This document shows positions 49,456-58,042 of a stretch of 64,000 nucleotides of DNA, one piece after another (position 1 is the stretch's first letter; each line of letters starts with the position of its first letter). The position numbers and the translations under genes were made by a program. Under the pieces are notes generated by a model. The model saw nothing but the letters and a program-made list of their open reading frames with translations, was not told the origin of the DNA and did no database searches. Source of the DNA: Frigoribacterium sp. Leaf415 (GTDB lineage Bacteria > Actinomycetota > Actinomycetes > Actinomycetales > Microbacteriaceae); assembly GCF_001424645.1 (NCBI RefSeq), contig NZ_LMQR01000001.1, positions 1,732,149-1,796,148 on the forward strand, written 5' to 3'.

Positions 49456-51021
49456 TCAGCTGCGGAGGGCGAACGCCAGCAGCTCGGGCGCTCGGCGCGA
49501 GAAGACCCGGGCGCCGAGGGCCACACCCGCGACCAGCACGACGAGTCCGACTCCGACACCCAGGACCAGCGCCCACGTGCCACCCGCCGGGTAGCCCGTG
49601 ATCAGGCCCCGACCGGCGAACCAGAGCGCGGGCGCCGTCGCGAGGACGGCTCCCCCGATCATGACGGTCTGCGCCCACGCCGCGGTGGCGCCGTTCGACT
49701 GCGGCTGCTGGAACGGGTCGTCGTGCGGGCGGACCGTGGCGTAGGGCATGAGGGCCGACACCAGGCTCGACAGACCGAGGCCGCTGAGCAGGAAGCCGGC
49801 GCTCACCCCCAGCTCGGACGGCAGGGCCTGCCAGTCGCCGAACAGCCAGGTCGCGACGACCGAGCCGATCACGACGAGCGGGACACCGATCAGCAGAGGA
49901 GGCGCGAGTCGCCCCACGCGGTCCGCCAGACCCCGCGTGTCGGACGCCACGTGCATCCAGAGCGCCGTGCTGTCGTAGGCCACGTCGTTGTGCGGCAGGA
50001 ATCCCAGGATGAGGCACATGATCGGCACCGGGACGAGGGCCAGCCAGTTCCAGCTGACTCCCGCGATGCCGAGGGGGACGACGAGCAGCGGCAGGAACGG
50101 GATGATGACGAGCGACATGCGGTAGCGGGCGTCGCGCATCCAGTAGGTGAGGCTGCGGCCGGCGACGGCACCGGTCGGCGAGGCCCGGACGTACTCGAAC
50201 CAGCCGAGGCCGTCGCCGTCGTCGACCTCTTCGGGTTCGGGCCGGTCGACGAACGCGCGAGCGACGAGTGCCCGCCAGGCGAGCCAGAGGGCCACCAGCG
50301 TGACGGCGGCGATGGCGACGTCGGCCACGACGCGACCGGTCTGGCCCTCGGCGACGTGACCGGGGAGCGCGAGCGCGGCCCCGAACGGCGTCCAGGCGAG
50401 GGCGTCCGCGACGACTCCGGTGCCCGAGCGGCCGGGCAGCGAGAGGCGGACGAGGTCGACGATCACGGGCACGGCCAGCAGGACGACGAGCACGGCGCCG
50501 ACGAGCGCGAGCTCGCGACCGCGGCGGGACGTCAGGACGACGCTGTTCAGCGTCGAGGCCACGAGGGCCAGCAACAGCGCGGTGACCCCGGCGACGAGGG
50601 CGCCGGCGACGGCGACGGCCGCGACGCCGGTGCCCTCGCCCCAGGCACGGACGTACCCGGTCGAGAGGACGAGCAGGGCCAGCGTGGGCAGGCCGATGGC
50701 GGCACCGAGCGCCAGGCCGACCGCTGCCCGCCCCTCGGGCACGCCGAGGACGGCGAGACGGCGGGGGTCGCTCCAGGCGGGACGGACGGTCGCGAACGGG
50801 ACCACGGTGAAGCCGACCAGCAGCAGGGCGCCCCCGCCGACCGCGAGGGCGCGGACGTCCTCGAGGGGCGCGGCGCGCAGCCCGCTCACGAGGCTCGCGA
50901 CGGCGATCGTGACGATGAGGACGGCGAGCACGGAGGCCACGGCGACGGTCAGGCGGCGCGGCCCGAAGCGGACCGTGTTGCCGATCGTCTGGAGCCTCAG
51001 TCGGAGAAGTTCTGCAACCAT
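49456..51021 (-). CDS. ABC-2 type transporter permease
   Basis: A 521-aa membrane protein with roughly 12 hydrophobic segments, arranged as two halves around a cytosolic acidic loop (RPEPEEVDDGDGLG) near residue 255. It has a helical cytosolic start (ELLRLRLQTIGNT). It overlaps the ATPase gene by 25 bases, so both are coupled. The substrate is unknown. Its long length and double arrangement resemble actinobacterial ABC-2 exporters of unknown substrate rather than MacB-type permeases. Confidence 0.75.
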   Translation of the reverse strand: MVAELLRLRLQTIGNTVRFGPRRLTVAVASVLAVLIVTIAVASLVSGLRAAPLEDVRALAVGGGALLLVGFTVVPFATVRPAWSDPRRLAVLGVPEGRAAVGLALGAAIGLPTLALLVLSTGYVRAWGEGTGVAAVAVAGALVAGVTALLLALVASTLNSVVLTSRRGRELALVGAVLVVLLAVPVIVDLVRLSLPGRSGTGVVADALAWTPFGAALALPGHVAEGQTGRVVADVAIAAVTLVALWLAWRALVARAFVDRPEPEEVDDGDGLGWFEYVRASPTGAVAGRSLTYWMRDARYRMSLVIIPFLPLLVVPLGIAGVSWNWLALVPVPIMCLILGFLPHNDVAYDSTALWMHVASDTRGLADRVGRLAPPLLIGVPLVVIGSVVATWLFGDWQALPSELGVSAGFLLSGLGLSSLVSALMPYATVRPHDDPFQQPQSNGATAAWAQTVMIGGAVLATAPALWFAGRGLITGYPAGGTWALVLGVGVGLVVLVAGVALGARVFSRRAPELLAFALRS

Positions 51022-52415
51022 TCCATGCCCTCCGTGACCGCGCGCCCGCCGGCGAGCTCGACGAACCGCTGCTCGAGGGAGCGTCCGGCCCGGACCTCGT
51101 CGACCGTGCCGCTGGCGAGGACGTGACCGTCGACGATCACCGCGACGCTGTCGCAGATGCGCTCGACCAGGTCCATGCTGTGACTGGAGAGCAGGACCGT
51201 CCCGCCCCCGGCCACGTAGCGCTGCAGGACGTCCGTCACGGTGGCGGCCGACACGGGGTCGACCGACTCGAAGGGCTCGTCGAGCACGAGGACCCGCGGC
51301 GAGTGGATGATCGCCGCGGCCAGGGCGATCTTCTTCGTCATGCCCACGGAGTAGTCGCTGACGAGACGGCCGAGCGCGTCGTGCAGGCCGAACGCCGTGG
51401 CGAGGTCGGAGGAGCGCTTGCGTGCCGTGACGCCGTCGAGCCCGCGCAGGGTCGCCGAGTAGTAGAGGAGCTGCGCACCGGTCAACCGGTCGAAGAGCCG
51501 GAGACGGTCGGGGAGGACACCGAGCGACCGCTTCGCCGCGGCCGGGTCGCGCCAGACGTCGGCCCCGAGGACGGTCACCGTGCCGGCGTCTGGTCTCAGG
51601 AGACCGGTCACGATCGACAGGGTGGTCGTCTTGCCGGCCCCGTTCGGACCGACGATGCCGTAGAACGACCCGGCTCGGACCTCGAGGTCGACGTTCTCGA
51701 CCGCGACCGTGCCGCCGTAGCGCTTCATGAGCCCCGAGATCGCGAGCACGACGGGGGCCTCGGCGTCGACCTCGCGGGCCGGCCGCACGGCGCCCTCGTC
51801 GACGGTGGGCCGTTCTTTCTCGACGGCGACGCCGTCGGTCTCGGAGACGTCGGCGGGAGTCTCGTCGGGCGCGGAGACGTCGGCGGAGGTCTCATCGGGC
51901 GCCGGCGTGGCGTCGTCGGCCAGCGCGTCGTCGAGGGCGGCGGCCGATTCCTCTTCGGCGGTCAGGGCGTCACCGAAGTAGTCGTCGGCGGAGACGGGCA
52001 CGACGACGGTGCCGTCCGTCGTGACGCCCGCGTCGGCGAGTTCGGCGACGACCTCTTCTTCTGCGGCCCTCGCCGCCGCCTCGGCCCGGGCGCGCGCGTT
52101 CGCGGCGCGGGTCGCTGCCGCCTTCTTGGCCGCCGCCGACCGGTCGGCGGCGGTGCGCTGCGAGGGCTTCCGAGGCGACGCGGGCTTGCGGGGCGCCGAG
52201 GGCTTGCGAGCCGTCGCGGCCTTCGTCACCGGCACGCGGGGCGTCGTGGCCTCGGTCGTGGCGGCCGTCCCCTCGGCCACGTCCCCCGCGGTCGTCGCGT
52301 CGTCGTCCACTGTGTTCTCCCCCTGGTCGGACGCGCCCACCGCTCCGACCGTGTCGTCACCCGGCGTCGAGTCGGGGGCGATGTCACCCACTTCGTCCTC
52401 GCGCCGTCCAGCCAT
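50997..52415 (-). CDS. ABC transporter ATPase with long histone-like N-terminal extension
   Basis: A 472-aa protein. The last ~245 residues are an ordinary ABC-2 ATPase: Walker A GPNGAGKTT (256-264), signature-like YSVGMTKKIALA, Walker B VLVLDEPFESVD, and switch His in SSHSMDL. The first ~225 residues are extra. They comprise an acidic stretch, a Lys/Pro/Ala-rich segment (ARKPSAPRKPASPRKPS, residues 69-85), an Ala/Arg/Lys helix (about 90-122) and acidic repeats. TACGGT 6 bases before the ATG supports this long start. The tail looks like a histone-H1 or coiled-coil module; its role is unknown. Confidence 0.85.
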   Translation of the reverse strand: MAGRREDEVGDIAPDSTPGDDTVGAVGASDQGENTVDDDATTAGDVAEGTAATTEATTPRVPVTKAATARKPSAPRKPASPRKPSQRTAADRSAAAKKAAATRAANARARAEAAARAAEEEVVAELADAGVTTDGTVVVPVSADDYFGDALTAEEESAAALDDALADDATPAPDETSADVSAPDETPADVSETDGVAVEKERPTVDEGAVRPAREVDAEAPVVLAISGLMKRYGGTVAVENVDLEVRAGSFYGIVGPNGAGKTTTLSIVTGLLRPDAGTVTVLGADVWRDPAAAKRSLGVLPDRLRLFDRLTGAQLLYYSATLRGLDGVTARKRSSDLATAFGLHDALGRLVSDYSVGMTKKIALAAAIIHSPRVLVLDEPFESVDPVSAATVTDVLQRYVAGGGTVLLSSHSMDLVERICDSVAVIVDGHVLASGTVDEVRAGRSLEQRFVELAGGRAVTEGMEWLQNFSD

Positions 52416-52421
52416 CGCCCC

Positions 52422-52427
52422 ACCGTA
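52422..52427 (-). promoter_or_regulatory. -10 element TACGGT, leaderless start
   Basis: On the minus strand TACGGT precedes the ABC ATPase ATG by exactly 6 bases, supporting the long N-terminal extension. Confidence 0.55.
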
Positions 52428-52679
52428 CCAAGGCCACGACGCCGACCGGACGACGGGAGGCGCTCATCACGAAAGGGACACGCTTCGGGTCCCCTCCCTG
52501 GCTGCCCCGGGGCCCATCGGGTAGTCTGCAACAGCACGACGACGTGTCCAGATCGATGCTCCGCGGTGAACACCGCTCGAACACGAGGCGAATCGCACCC
52601 AGAGACGGGTCCGGTCCGCACCGCCGGGGCCACCGCAGAGCCCGTCCCGCACGGGCTCGCCCCTTGTGAGGAGACCAGC

Positions 52680-53393
52680 GTGAGCAAGAACGACACGAAC
52701 CACCGCCAGCAGATCGTCATCCTGGCCGCCGGGCTCGGCAGCCGCCTCGGCCGTTCGCTGCCCAAGGCACTGACCGAGCTCAACGACGGCCGCACCATCA
52801 TGCAGCAGCAGTTCGACAACATCCGTGCCGCCTTCGGGCCCGACGCCCGGGTGACCGTCGTCGTCGGCTACAAGTTCGAGCACATCGTCGAGGCGTTCCC
52901 GTCCGCCTCGTTCGTCTACAACGAGATGTACGACCAGACCAACACGTCGAAGAGCCTGCTCCGCGCCCTGCGGGCCAGCGCCTCCGGTGGCGTCCTGTGG
53001 ATGAACGGCGACGTCGTGTTCGACCCCACGGCCCTCACCCGTGCCGCTCGCCTCGTCCGCGACGACCAGTCGTTCGTCACCGTCAACACCTCCAAGGTGT
53101 CCGACGAAGAGGTCAAGTACACGACCGACGCCGAGGGCTACATCGCCGAACTGTCGAAGCAGGTCAAGGGTGGGCTGGGCGAGGCCGTGGGCATCAACTA
53201 CGTGTCGAAGGCCGACAAGGCGACGCTCATGCACCAGCTCTCCAAGGTCGACAACCAGGACTACTTCGAGCGTGGCATCGAACTGGCCATCGGCCAGGAC
53301 GGGCTACGCTTTGAGCCCGTGGACATCTCCGACCTCTACGCCGTCGAGGTCGACTTCGCCGAAGACCTCGAGCGCGCGAACCTGTTCGTCTGA
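52680..53393 (+). CDS. Sugar/alcohol-phosphate nucleotidyltransferase (LicC-like)
   Basis: A 237-aa cytoplasmic NTP transferase. It has VILAAGLGSRLGRSLPKAL (residues 13-31), the nucleotide-binding signature, QQQFDNIRAAF, the NEMYDQTNTSKSLLRAL segment and WMNGDVVFD with the metal-binding Asp. The best match is the phosphocholine/inositol-phosphate cytidylyltransferase group. It probably makes a CDP-linked alcohol for the glycopolymer enzymes nearby, but the substrate cannot be read from sequence. GTG start with GAGGAG 8 bases upstream. It begins the plus-strand export operon. Confidence 0.75.
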   Translation: MSKNDTNHRQQIVILAAGLGSRLGRSLPKALTELNDGRTIMQQQFDNIRAAFGPDARVTVVVGYKFEHIVEAFPSASFVYNEMYDQTNTSKSLLRALRASASGGVLWMNGDVVFDPTALTRAARLVRDDQSFVTVNTSKVSDEEVKYTTDAEGYIAELSKQVKGGLGEAVGINYVSKADKATLMHQLSKVDNQDYFERGIELAIGQDGLRFEPVDISDLYAVEVDFAEDLERANLFV

Positions 53394-53454
53394 ACCGGGC
53401 CGTCTCCCGACGGCTGCGCGCCCCTGCGTGATGTCCTGAACGAGAAGGGCGTCC

Positions 53455-54252
53455 GTGAGTACTGACCTGGCCGAACGGCCCCGTCGCAGCGGCTTCGCGC
53501 GCTACCGCCAGACGCTCTGGCTGCTGACGAGTCGCGACCTCAAGGTCCGGTACTCCACGTCGAAGCTCGGCTACTTCTGGTCGATCCTCGACCCGCTCGT
53601 GATGTCGGGCATCTATTTCTTCGTCTTCTCGGTCGTCTTCAAGCGCTCGGTCGGCGACGAGCCGTACATCGTCTTCCTCCTCTCGGGCCTCCTGCCCTGG
53701 ATGTGGTTCAACGGCGCGGTCTCCGACAGCACCCGCGCGTTCATCCGCGAGGCGAAGCTCGTCCGTTCGACCAAGATCCCCCGGACGATCTGGGTGTTCC
53801 GACTCGTGGGTTCCAAGGGCATCGAGTTCGCCCTCAGCCTGCCCGTCCTGGCCTTGTTCGCCGCCGTCGGTGGGGCACAGCTGCATTGGCAGGTGGTGTT
53901 CTTCCCCCTGGCCATGGTCATGCAGACCGTGCTCGTCGCCGGGCTGGGGCTCATCGTCGCGCCGCTCGTCGTGTTCTTCCGCGACCTCGAGCGCGCCACG
54001 AAGCTCGCCCTGCGGTTCGCCTTCTACGCCTCGCCCATCATCTACGGCACCCAGGACCTCCCCGAGAGCCTGCACCTGCTGGCCGCGTTCAACCCGCTGA
54101 GCGGCATCTTCGGCCTCTACCGGTCGGCGTTCTTCCCGGAGCAGTTCGACCTGACCGAGGTGCTCGTCGGTGGGGCCGTGTGCGTCGTGGTCCTGGCCGT
54201 CGGCCTGCTCGTCTTCCGAGCCAGCGAGCGTGCCGTGCTGAAGGAGATCTGA
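53455..54252 (+). CDS. Polysaccharide/teichoic-acid ABC exporter permease (Wzm/TagG-like)
   Basis: A 265-aa ABC-2 permease with six hydrophobic segments. It opens with an amphipathic LLTSRDLKVRYSTSKLG segment, then YFWSILDPLVMSGIYFFVFS, typical of Wzm/TagG. The middle has LLSGLLPWMWFNGAV and the end FNPLSGIFGLYRSAFF. It should move a lipid-linked polymer across the membrane with the ATPase encoded next, whose start overlaps its stop by one base (TGATG). Confidence 0.88.
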   Translation: MSTDLAERPRRSGFARYRQTLWLLTSRDLKVRYSTSKLGYFWSILDPLVMSGIYFFVFSVVFKRSVGDEPYIVFLLSGLLPWMWFNGAVSDSTRAFIREAKLVRSTKIPRTIWVFRLVGSKGIEFALSLPVLALFAAVGGAQLHWQVVFFPLAMVMQTVLVAGLGLIVAPLVVFFRDLERATKLALRFAFYASPIIYGTQDLPESLHLLAAFNPLSGIFGLYRSAFFPEQFDLTEVLVGGAVCVVVLAVGLLVFRASERAVLKEI

Positions 54253-55013
54253 TGTCCACCACCGGACAGGGCCCCGTGATCCGCGTCGAGGGAGTCGGCA
54301 TCCGCTTCCGCCGCAACCGGCGCGGGCGGCGGTCGTTCAAGGACCTCTTCGCCGACAGCAGCAGGCGGTCGCGACCGGGCGAGTTCTGGGCCCTGCGCGA
54401 CGTCAGCTTCGAGGTCCGGCCGGGCGAGGCCATCGGCGTCGTCGGACGCAACGGCCAGGGCAAGTCGACGTTGCTCAAGCTGGTGGCCGAGGTGATCCTG
54501 CCCGACACGGGCACCGTCGAGGTGTCGGGCGGCGTGGCCCCCCTCATCGAGATCACCGGTGGCTTCGTCGCCGACCTGACGGTGCGGGAGAACGTGTACC
54601 TGACCGCCGGCCTGCACGGCATGACCCGCCCCGAGATCGACGAGCGCTTCGACGAGATCATCGACTTCGCCGAGATCGGCGACTTCGTCGACACCCCCTA
54701 CAAGCACCTCTCGAGCGGCATGAAGGTCCGCATCGCGTTCGCCGTCATCTCACGGCTCGAGGAGCCCGTCGTGCTGGTCGACGAGGTGCTCGCGGTGGGC
54801 GACAAGGCCTTCCGTGAGAAGTGCTACGCCCGGATCGGCGAGATGCTGGCCGACGGTCGCACGCTCTTCCTCGTGTCGCACAACGAACGCGACCTCAGGC
54901 GGTTCTGCCGACGGGGCCTCTACCTCGACAAGGGCGCCCTGGTGTTCGACGGCCCGCTCGACGACGCCCTGGCCCGGTACGCCTCCGATCACCCTCCCCG
55001 CCCCTCGGCGTAG
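54252..55013 (+). CDS. Polysaccharide/teichoic-acid ABC exporter ATPase (Wzt/TagH-like)
   Basis: A 253-aa nucleotide-binding subunit. It has an N-terminal extension with FKDLFADSSRRSRPGEFWAL, Walker A GRNGQGKST, the family-specific GVAPLIEITGGFVADLTVREN, signature LSSGMKVRI, Walker B VVLVDEVLAVGD and switch His in VSHNERD. It ends shortly after the core, so it lacks the carbohydrate-binding C-terminal domain of O-antigen Wzt and resembles TagH. The stop codon overlaps the -10-like hexamer of the next gene. Confidence 0.9.
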   Translation: MSTTGQGPVIRVEGVGIRFRRNRRGRRSFKDLFADSSRRSRPGEFWALRDVSFEVRPGEAIGVVGRNGQGKSTLLKLVAEVILPDTGTVEVSGGVAPLIEITGGFVADLTVRENVYLTAGLHGMTRPEIDERFDEIIDFAEIGDFVDTPYKHLSSGMKVRIAFAVISRLEEPVVLVDEVLAVGDKAFREKCYARIGEMLADGRTLFLVSHNERDLRRFCRRGLYLDKGALVFDGPLDDALARYASDHPPRPSA

Positions 55014-55016
55014 TGT
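55011..55016 (+). promoter_or_regulatory. -10 element TAGTGT built on a stop codon
   Basis: TAGTGT, 6 bases, then the GTG at 55023. Its first three bases are the stop codon of the Wzt-like gene. Confidence 0.5.
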
Positions 55017-55022
55017 CGAGGC

Positions 55023-55826
55023 GTGCCCGAACGCAGTCAGCCCCACAGCCCCGATCACGCGCCCTCGACGACGGACGCACAGCTCGCCGCCCGCGACGCC
55101 GCGAACTCGACCGAGTACCACTACCAGACGTCGGCGCCCGACCGGTCGGACGATGCAGCCTGGGTCCGCCGCCTCGACAAGCTGCTGGCCGTCCAGCGTC
55201 CGGTCGTCGTCAAGCACGTCGCCACGCTGCGTCGCCGTCACAAGAAGGCGACGCCGCAGAAGCTGATCACCATCCTCGAGCGCGAGTACCTCGCCGCGGT
55301 CACGACCGGCGGGGCCGCCGTCGGGGCCAGCGCGGTGATCCCCGGTGTCGGCTGGGGCGTGTCGCTGGCGCTCTCGGGCGTCGAGACCGCCGGTTTCCTC
55401 GAGGCGAGCGCACTCTTCGCGCAGTCCGTGACCGAGGTCCACGGGATCGCCGTCTCGGACCCCGACCGCGCCCGGGCCCTGGTCATGGCCATGCTGCTCG
55501 GAGGTCCCGGCGCCAGCCTCGTCCGTCAGTTCGCCGGCGAGGCCATGGGCACGGCTCCGGCCCGGACCGCGTTCTGGGGTGAGCTGGTCACCTCCAAGCT
55601 GCCGAAGGCAGCCATGAGCGGCCTGACCGACACGATCCGCAAACAGTTCATCCGACGGTTCGCCGCCTCGCAGGGCGCCTCCGTCCTCGGCCGGGCCCTC
55701 CCGTTCGGCATCGGGGCCGTCGTGGGAGGGACGGGCAACCACCTGCTCGGACGCAAGGTCGTCACGACGGCCCGCACGGCGTTCGGTGCGGCGCCGGCCG
55801 AGTTCCCGGTCGACCTGTCCCTCTGA
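55023..55826 (+). CDS. Hypothetical Gly/Ala-rich protein, possibly membrane-associated
   Basis: A 267-aa protein with weak likeness to EcsC-type proteins. The N-terminus is polar, followed by a basic VKHVATLRRRHKKATP segment. A long Gly/Ala-rich region follows (AAVTTGGAAVGASAVIPGVGWG) that could be membrane-inserted or amphipathic, then FIRRFAASQGASVLGRALPFGIG and GNHLLGRKVV. No signal peptide is seen. The GTG has a leaderless-type hexamer that overlaps the upstream stop, so it may be both cotranscribed and independently started. Function unknown. Confidence 0.55.
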   Translation: MPERSQPHSPDHAPSTTDAQLAARDAANSTEYHYQTSAPDRSDDAAWVRRLDKLLAVQRPVVVKHVATLRRRHKKATPQKLITILEREYLAAVTTGGAAVGASAVIPGVGWGVSLALSGVETAGFLEASALFAQSVTEVHGIAVSDPDRARALVMAMLLGGPGASLVRQFAGEAMGTAPARTAFWGELVTSKLPKAAMSGLTDTIRKQFIRRFAASQGASVLGRALPFGIGAVVGGTGNHLLGRKVVTTARTAFGAAPAEFPVDLSL

Positions 55827-55945
55827 GCGGCCGCCTCGTGACGGCGGTCCCGTCGGCCGGCGTGGCCGGTCATGTCCCCCTCGACGGGTCCTCCCCAGGC
55901 GGGCGTCGTCCACAGGGACGCGAGACGACCCTCGGCGGTCGCTCC

Positions 55946-55951
55946 TAGGGT
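55946..55951 (+). promoter_or_regulatory. -10 element TAGGGT, near-leaderless start
   Basis: TAGGGT is followed by 7 bases and the ATG at 55959. Confidence 0.45.
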
Positions 55952-55958
55952 CGGCGAC

Positions 55959-56240
55959 ATGACGTCGACGATCCTCGCCTACACCGTCCCCTTCACCCTC
56001 GACCGCTCCCGCGCGCCCCGCGTCTACCGACTGGTCAACGACTCCCCCGAGACCGTGACCGGCATCAGGGTCACCCTCGTGGGCACGGGGCTGCTCGTCC
56101 CCGTCGCGACCACCCGACTCGACCCCGGCGACTCCGTCGACCTCTGCGTGCTGGGTGTCGAACTGACCCGCAGCGCGATCGCCGTCGTGCGGTGGTTCCG
56201 GCCCGACGGCGACGAGTACCTGTGGCGGTTCAGCTTCTGA
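55959..56240 (+). CDS. Small hypothetical protein
   Basis: A 93-aa protein with no recognised family. It looks mainly beta-strand (TILAYTVPFTLDR; VYRLVNDSPETVTGIRVTL; AIAVVRWFRPDG) and lacks a signal peptide or membrane helix. The pattern is like a small immunoglobulin-like or beta-sandwich fold. It is a separate unit with TAGGGT 7 bases upstream, convergent with the XRE regulator gene. Confidence 0.6.
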   Translation: MTSTILAYTVPFTLDRSRAPRVYRLVNDSPETVTGIRVTLVGTGLLVPVATTRLDPGDSVDLCVLGVELTRSAIAVVRWFRPDGDEYLWRFSF

Positions 56241-56278
56241 TCCCCGGGACGGACGACCCCTGACGGCCGAGGGGCGCG

Positions 56279-56584
56279 TCAGCTGCTGAGACGAGCCCGT
56301 CTCTCGGCGACGTAGTCCGCGGCCGTGAAGGCCTCGAGGACGGGCGGGAGGTGTTCGACCCCGAGGCCGGTCACCAGGACGGCCGGGTCGACCCCCAACA
56401 CCACGGCGAGCCGGACGATCGTGTGCAGCACGGGGTTGCCGATGCCGCGCTCGATCTTCCCGTAGTTCGACACGTTCATGCCCGCGAGGTGCGCCACTTC
56501 GTCCTGGCTCAGTCCGAGCCGCAGGCGCTCGTCGCGGATGCGTTCTCCGAAGAGGCGGGCGGCGGCGGACGTCGGATCAGGCAT
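56279..56584 (-). CDS. XRE-family transcriptional regulator
   Basis: A 101-aa helix-turn-helix protein. The HTH lies in residues ~13-68, with ERLRLGLSQDEVAHLAGMN and IERGIGNP matching the Cro/C1 pattern, and the tail (EAFTAADYVAERRARLSS) is unassigned. It sits at the centre of the 52.7-60.8 kb glycopolymer region, between the plus-strand export operon and the minus-strand transferase operon. Inverted TGCCTCA half-sites lie around its start and in the upstream gap, suggesting autoregulation and perhaps control of neighbours. Confidence 0.85.
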   Translation of the reverse strand: MPDPTSAAARLFGERIRDERLRLGLSQDEVAHLAGMNVSNYGKIERGIGNPVLHTIVRLAVVLGVDPAVLVTGLGVEHLPPVLEAFTAADYVAERRARLSS

Positions 56585-56661
56585 GCCTCATGGATACGCT
56601 GCTCAGCGTCTGAGATCCAGAGTCCAGATCACCGAGACATGAATGCCTCAGCGACGAGGCA
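56579..56661. promoter_or_regulatory. Repeated TGCCTCA half-sites around the XRE gene start
   Basis: AGGCATGCCT (56579-56588) covers the start codon in the near-palindrome TCAGGCATGCCTCA. A second inverted pair, TGCCTC-N6-GAGGCA, lies at 56644-56661 upstream. Together they look like operator sites of the regulator. Confidence 0.5.
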
Positions 56662-56684
56662 CTCCCGGTGCTCCGTTCTCGGGG

Positions 56685-57989
56685 TCAGAGGTCGGACGCC
56701 TCCGCGTCGCCGGCCTCCCGGTCGGCGTCGTCGTCCGCACCCTGCGAGCGTGGTTCGTCGGATGACGGCCGGCGTGCGGCGTAGTCGTCACGCAGCCGCA
56801 CGAGGTCCGCCACCGCGTTCTCGAACCGATGCGTGGCCGCCCCGGGCGACGTGTCACCGAAGTGACGACGCACCCAGTGCTCGAGACGGCCCCGCGCCTC
56901 CGGATCGTCGACGACCCGGTCGACGAGAGAGACGATCTCGCCCGCACCGTCGGCCGTCAACCATTCGGCGTCGCCGAGGTAGCCCGACTCGTCGACGTCG
57001 GCCTCGACGGCCACCGGACGGGTCACGACCAGGGGCCGGCCCGTCGCGAGGCGGTCGTAGACCATCGCCGAGATGTCGGTGACGGCGACGTCGGCCGCGG
57101 CCAGTTGCCAGCCGAGTTCGGGCCCCTCGTCGTGGACGTGGTGGGCGCCGGGATCACGTGTGTTGGCCTCGGCCAGGGCCCGGATGATCGCCTCGTGGGC
57201 TCGCCGGTACTCGGGGTCGAGCACACCGCTGCGCGGGTGCGCCCGATAGACGACCCGGTGACGCCCCGAGGCCAGCAGAGCCCTGACGAGGGCGAGGCCG
57301 TGCGTGGCGATCGATCCGTAGGCGGCTGCAGGACGGTCGCCCTCCCAGGTGGGGGCGTAGAGCACGACCAGTCGGTCGTCGTCGGGGTAGGGCACCTCGC
57401 CCGAGAAGTGGTCGGCCTGGGGCCGACCGATGGGCACGGCACGCTTGTCGAGGTCGTAGTCCCAGAGTTTGGCGGCGAGGCGGTCCTTCGCGGCGTCGCC
57501 CGCGACGAAGGCGTAGTCGTACGCCTTGAACTGGTTCGTCGTCATGTACATCTTGTCGCTCTCGCCGTGGTTGACGAAGACGTGCCACATGCGGCCGTAC
57601 CGCATCATCTGGAAGTTCTTGGCGTTCTGGTTGACGTACAGCGTCATGGCGAGGGGTTGAGCGGCGACGAAGTCCTCGAGGTCGGCCACCTTGCGGGCGT
57701 AGACGAGGGGCACCGGGCTCTCGTCGAGCATCGTGACCATCGTGCCCGGCGAGCGGACGACGATCGCGACGGGGAAGGTCTCGGCCAGGCGGGCGAGCGG
57801 TGCGTACCACTGCCGGATCTGGTACATGTTCACGGCCGTGTCGGCGAAGTACACGGCGACGCGGACCGTGCCCGGAGCGGGCGTCGCCGCGGCCCGTGGG
57901 TCGCGCTCGAGCCGGCGTCGACTGCTGCGCGAACGGACGGCGCGGCGGGCGAGGCTCCAGGCGAGCCCCAGGTCTCGGGTCAACGGCAC
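56685..57989 (-). CDS. CDP-glycerol glycerophosphotransferase (TagF/TagB) family protein
   Basis: A 434-aa enzyme of the teichoic-acid polymerase/primase family. It contains VFVNHGESDKMYM (residues where TagF has its catalytic HG motif), YAPTWEGDRPA, VVYRAHPRSG and the phosphate-binding VTDISAMVYDRLATGRP. An N-terminal basic stretch (RRAVRSRSSRRRLERD) may contact the membrane. The GTG start (VPLTRDLG) has GAGGAGG just upstream. The C-terminus is acidic. It is the last gene of the minus-strand transferase group. Confidence 0.82.
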   Translation of the reverse strand: MPLTRDLGLAWSLARRAVRSRSSRRRLERDPRAAATPAPGTVRVAVYFADTAVNMYQIRQWYAPLARLAETFPVAIVVRSPGTMVTMLDESPVPLVYARKVADLEDFVAAQPLAMTLYVNQNAKNFQMMRYGRMWHVFVNHGESDKMYMTTNQFKAYDYAFVAGDAAKDRLAAKLWDYDLDKRAVPIGRPQADHFSGEVPYPDDDRLVVLYAPTWEGDRPAAAYGSIATHGLALVRALLASGRHRVVYRAHPRSGVLDPEYRRAHEAIIRALAEANTRDPGAHHVHDEGPELGWQLAAADVAVTDISAMVYDRLATGRPLVVTRPVAVEADVDESGYLGDAEWLTADGAGEIVSLVDRVVDDPEARGRLEHWVRRHFGDTSPGAATHRFENAVADLVRLRDDYAARRPSSDEPRSQGADDDADREAGDAEASDL

Positions 57990-58042
57990 ATGCCCTCCTC
58001 GGGTCGGTCCGTCACCCCGATCGGCGCCGGACCCCGGAAAGC

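Noticed and set aside
57337..57355. Third copy of the CCCCCAGGTGGGGG palindrome
   Set aside because: It reads CCTCCCAGGTGGGGGC, with a broken left arm, and is explained by the conserved YAPTWEGD codons of the TagF-like gene.
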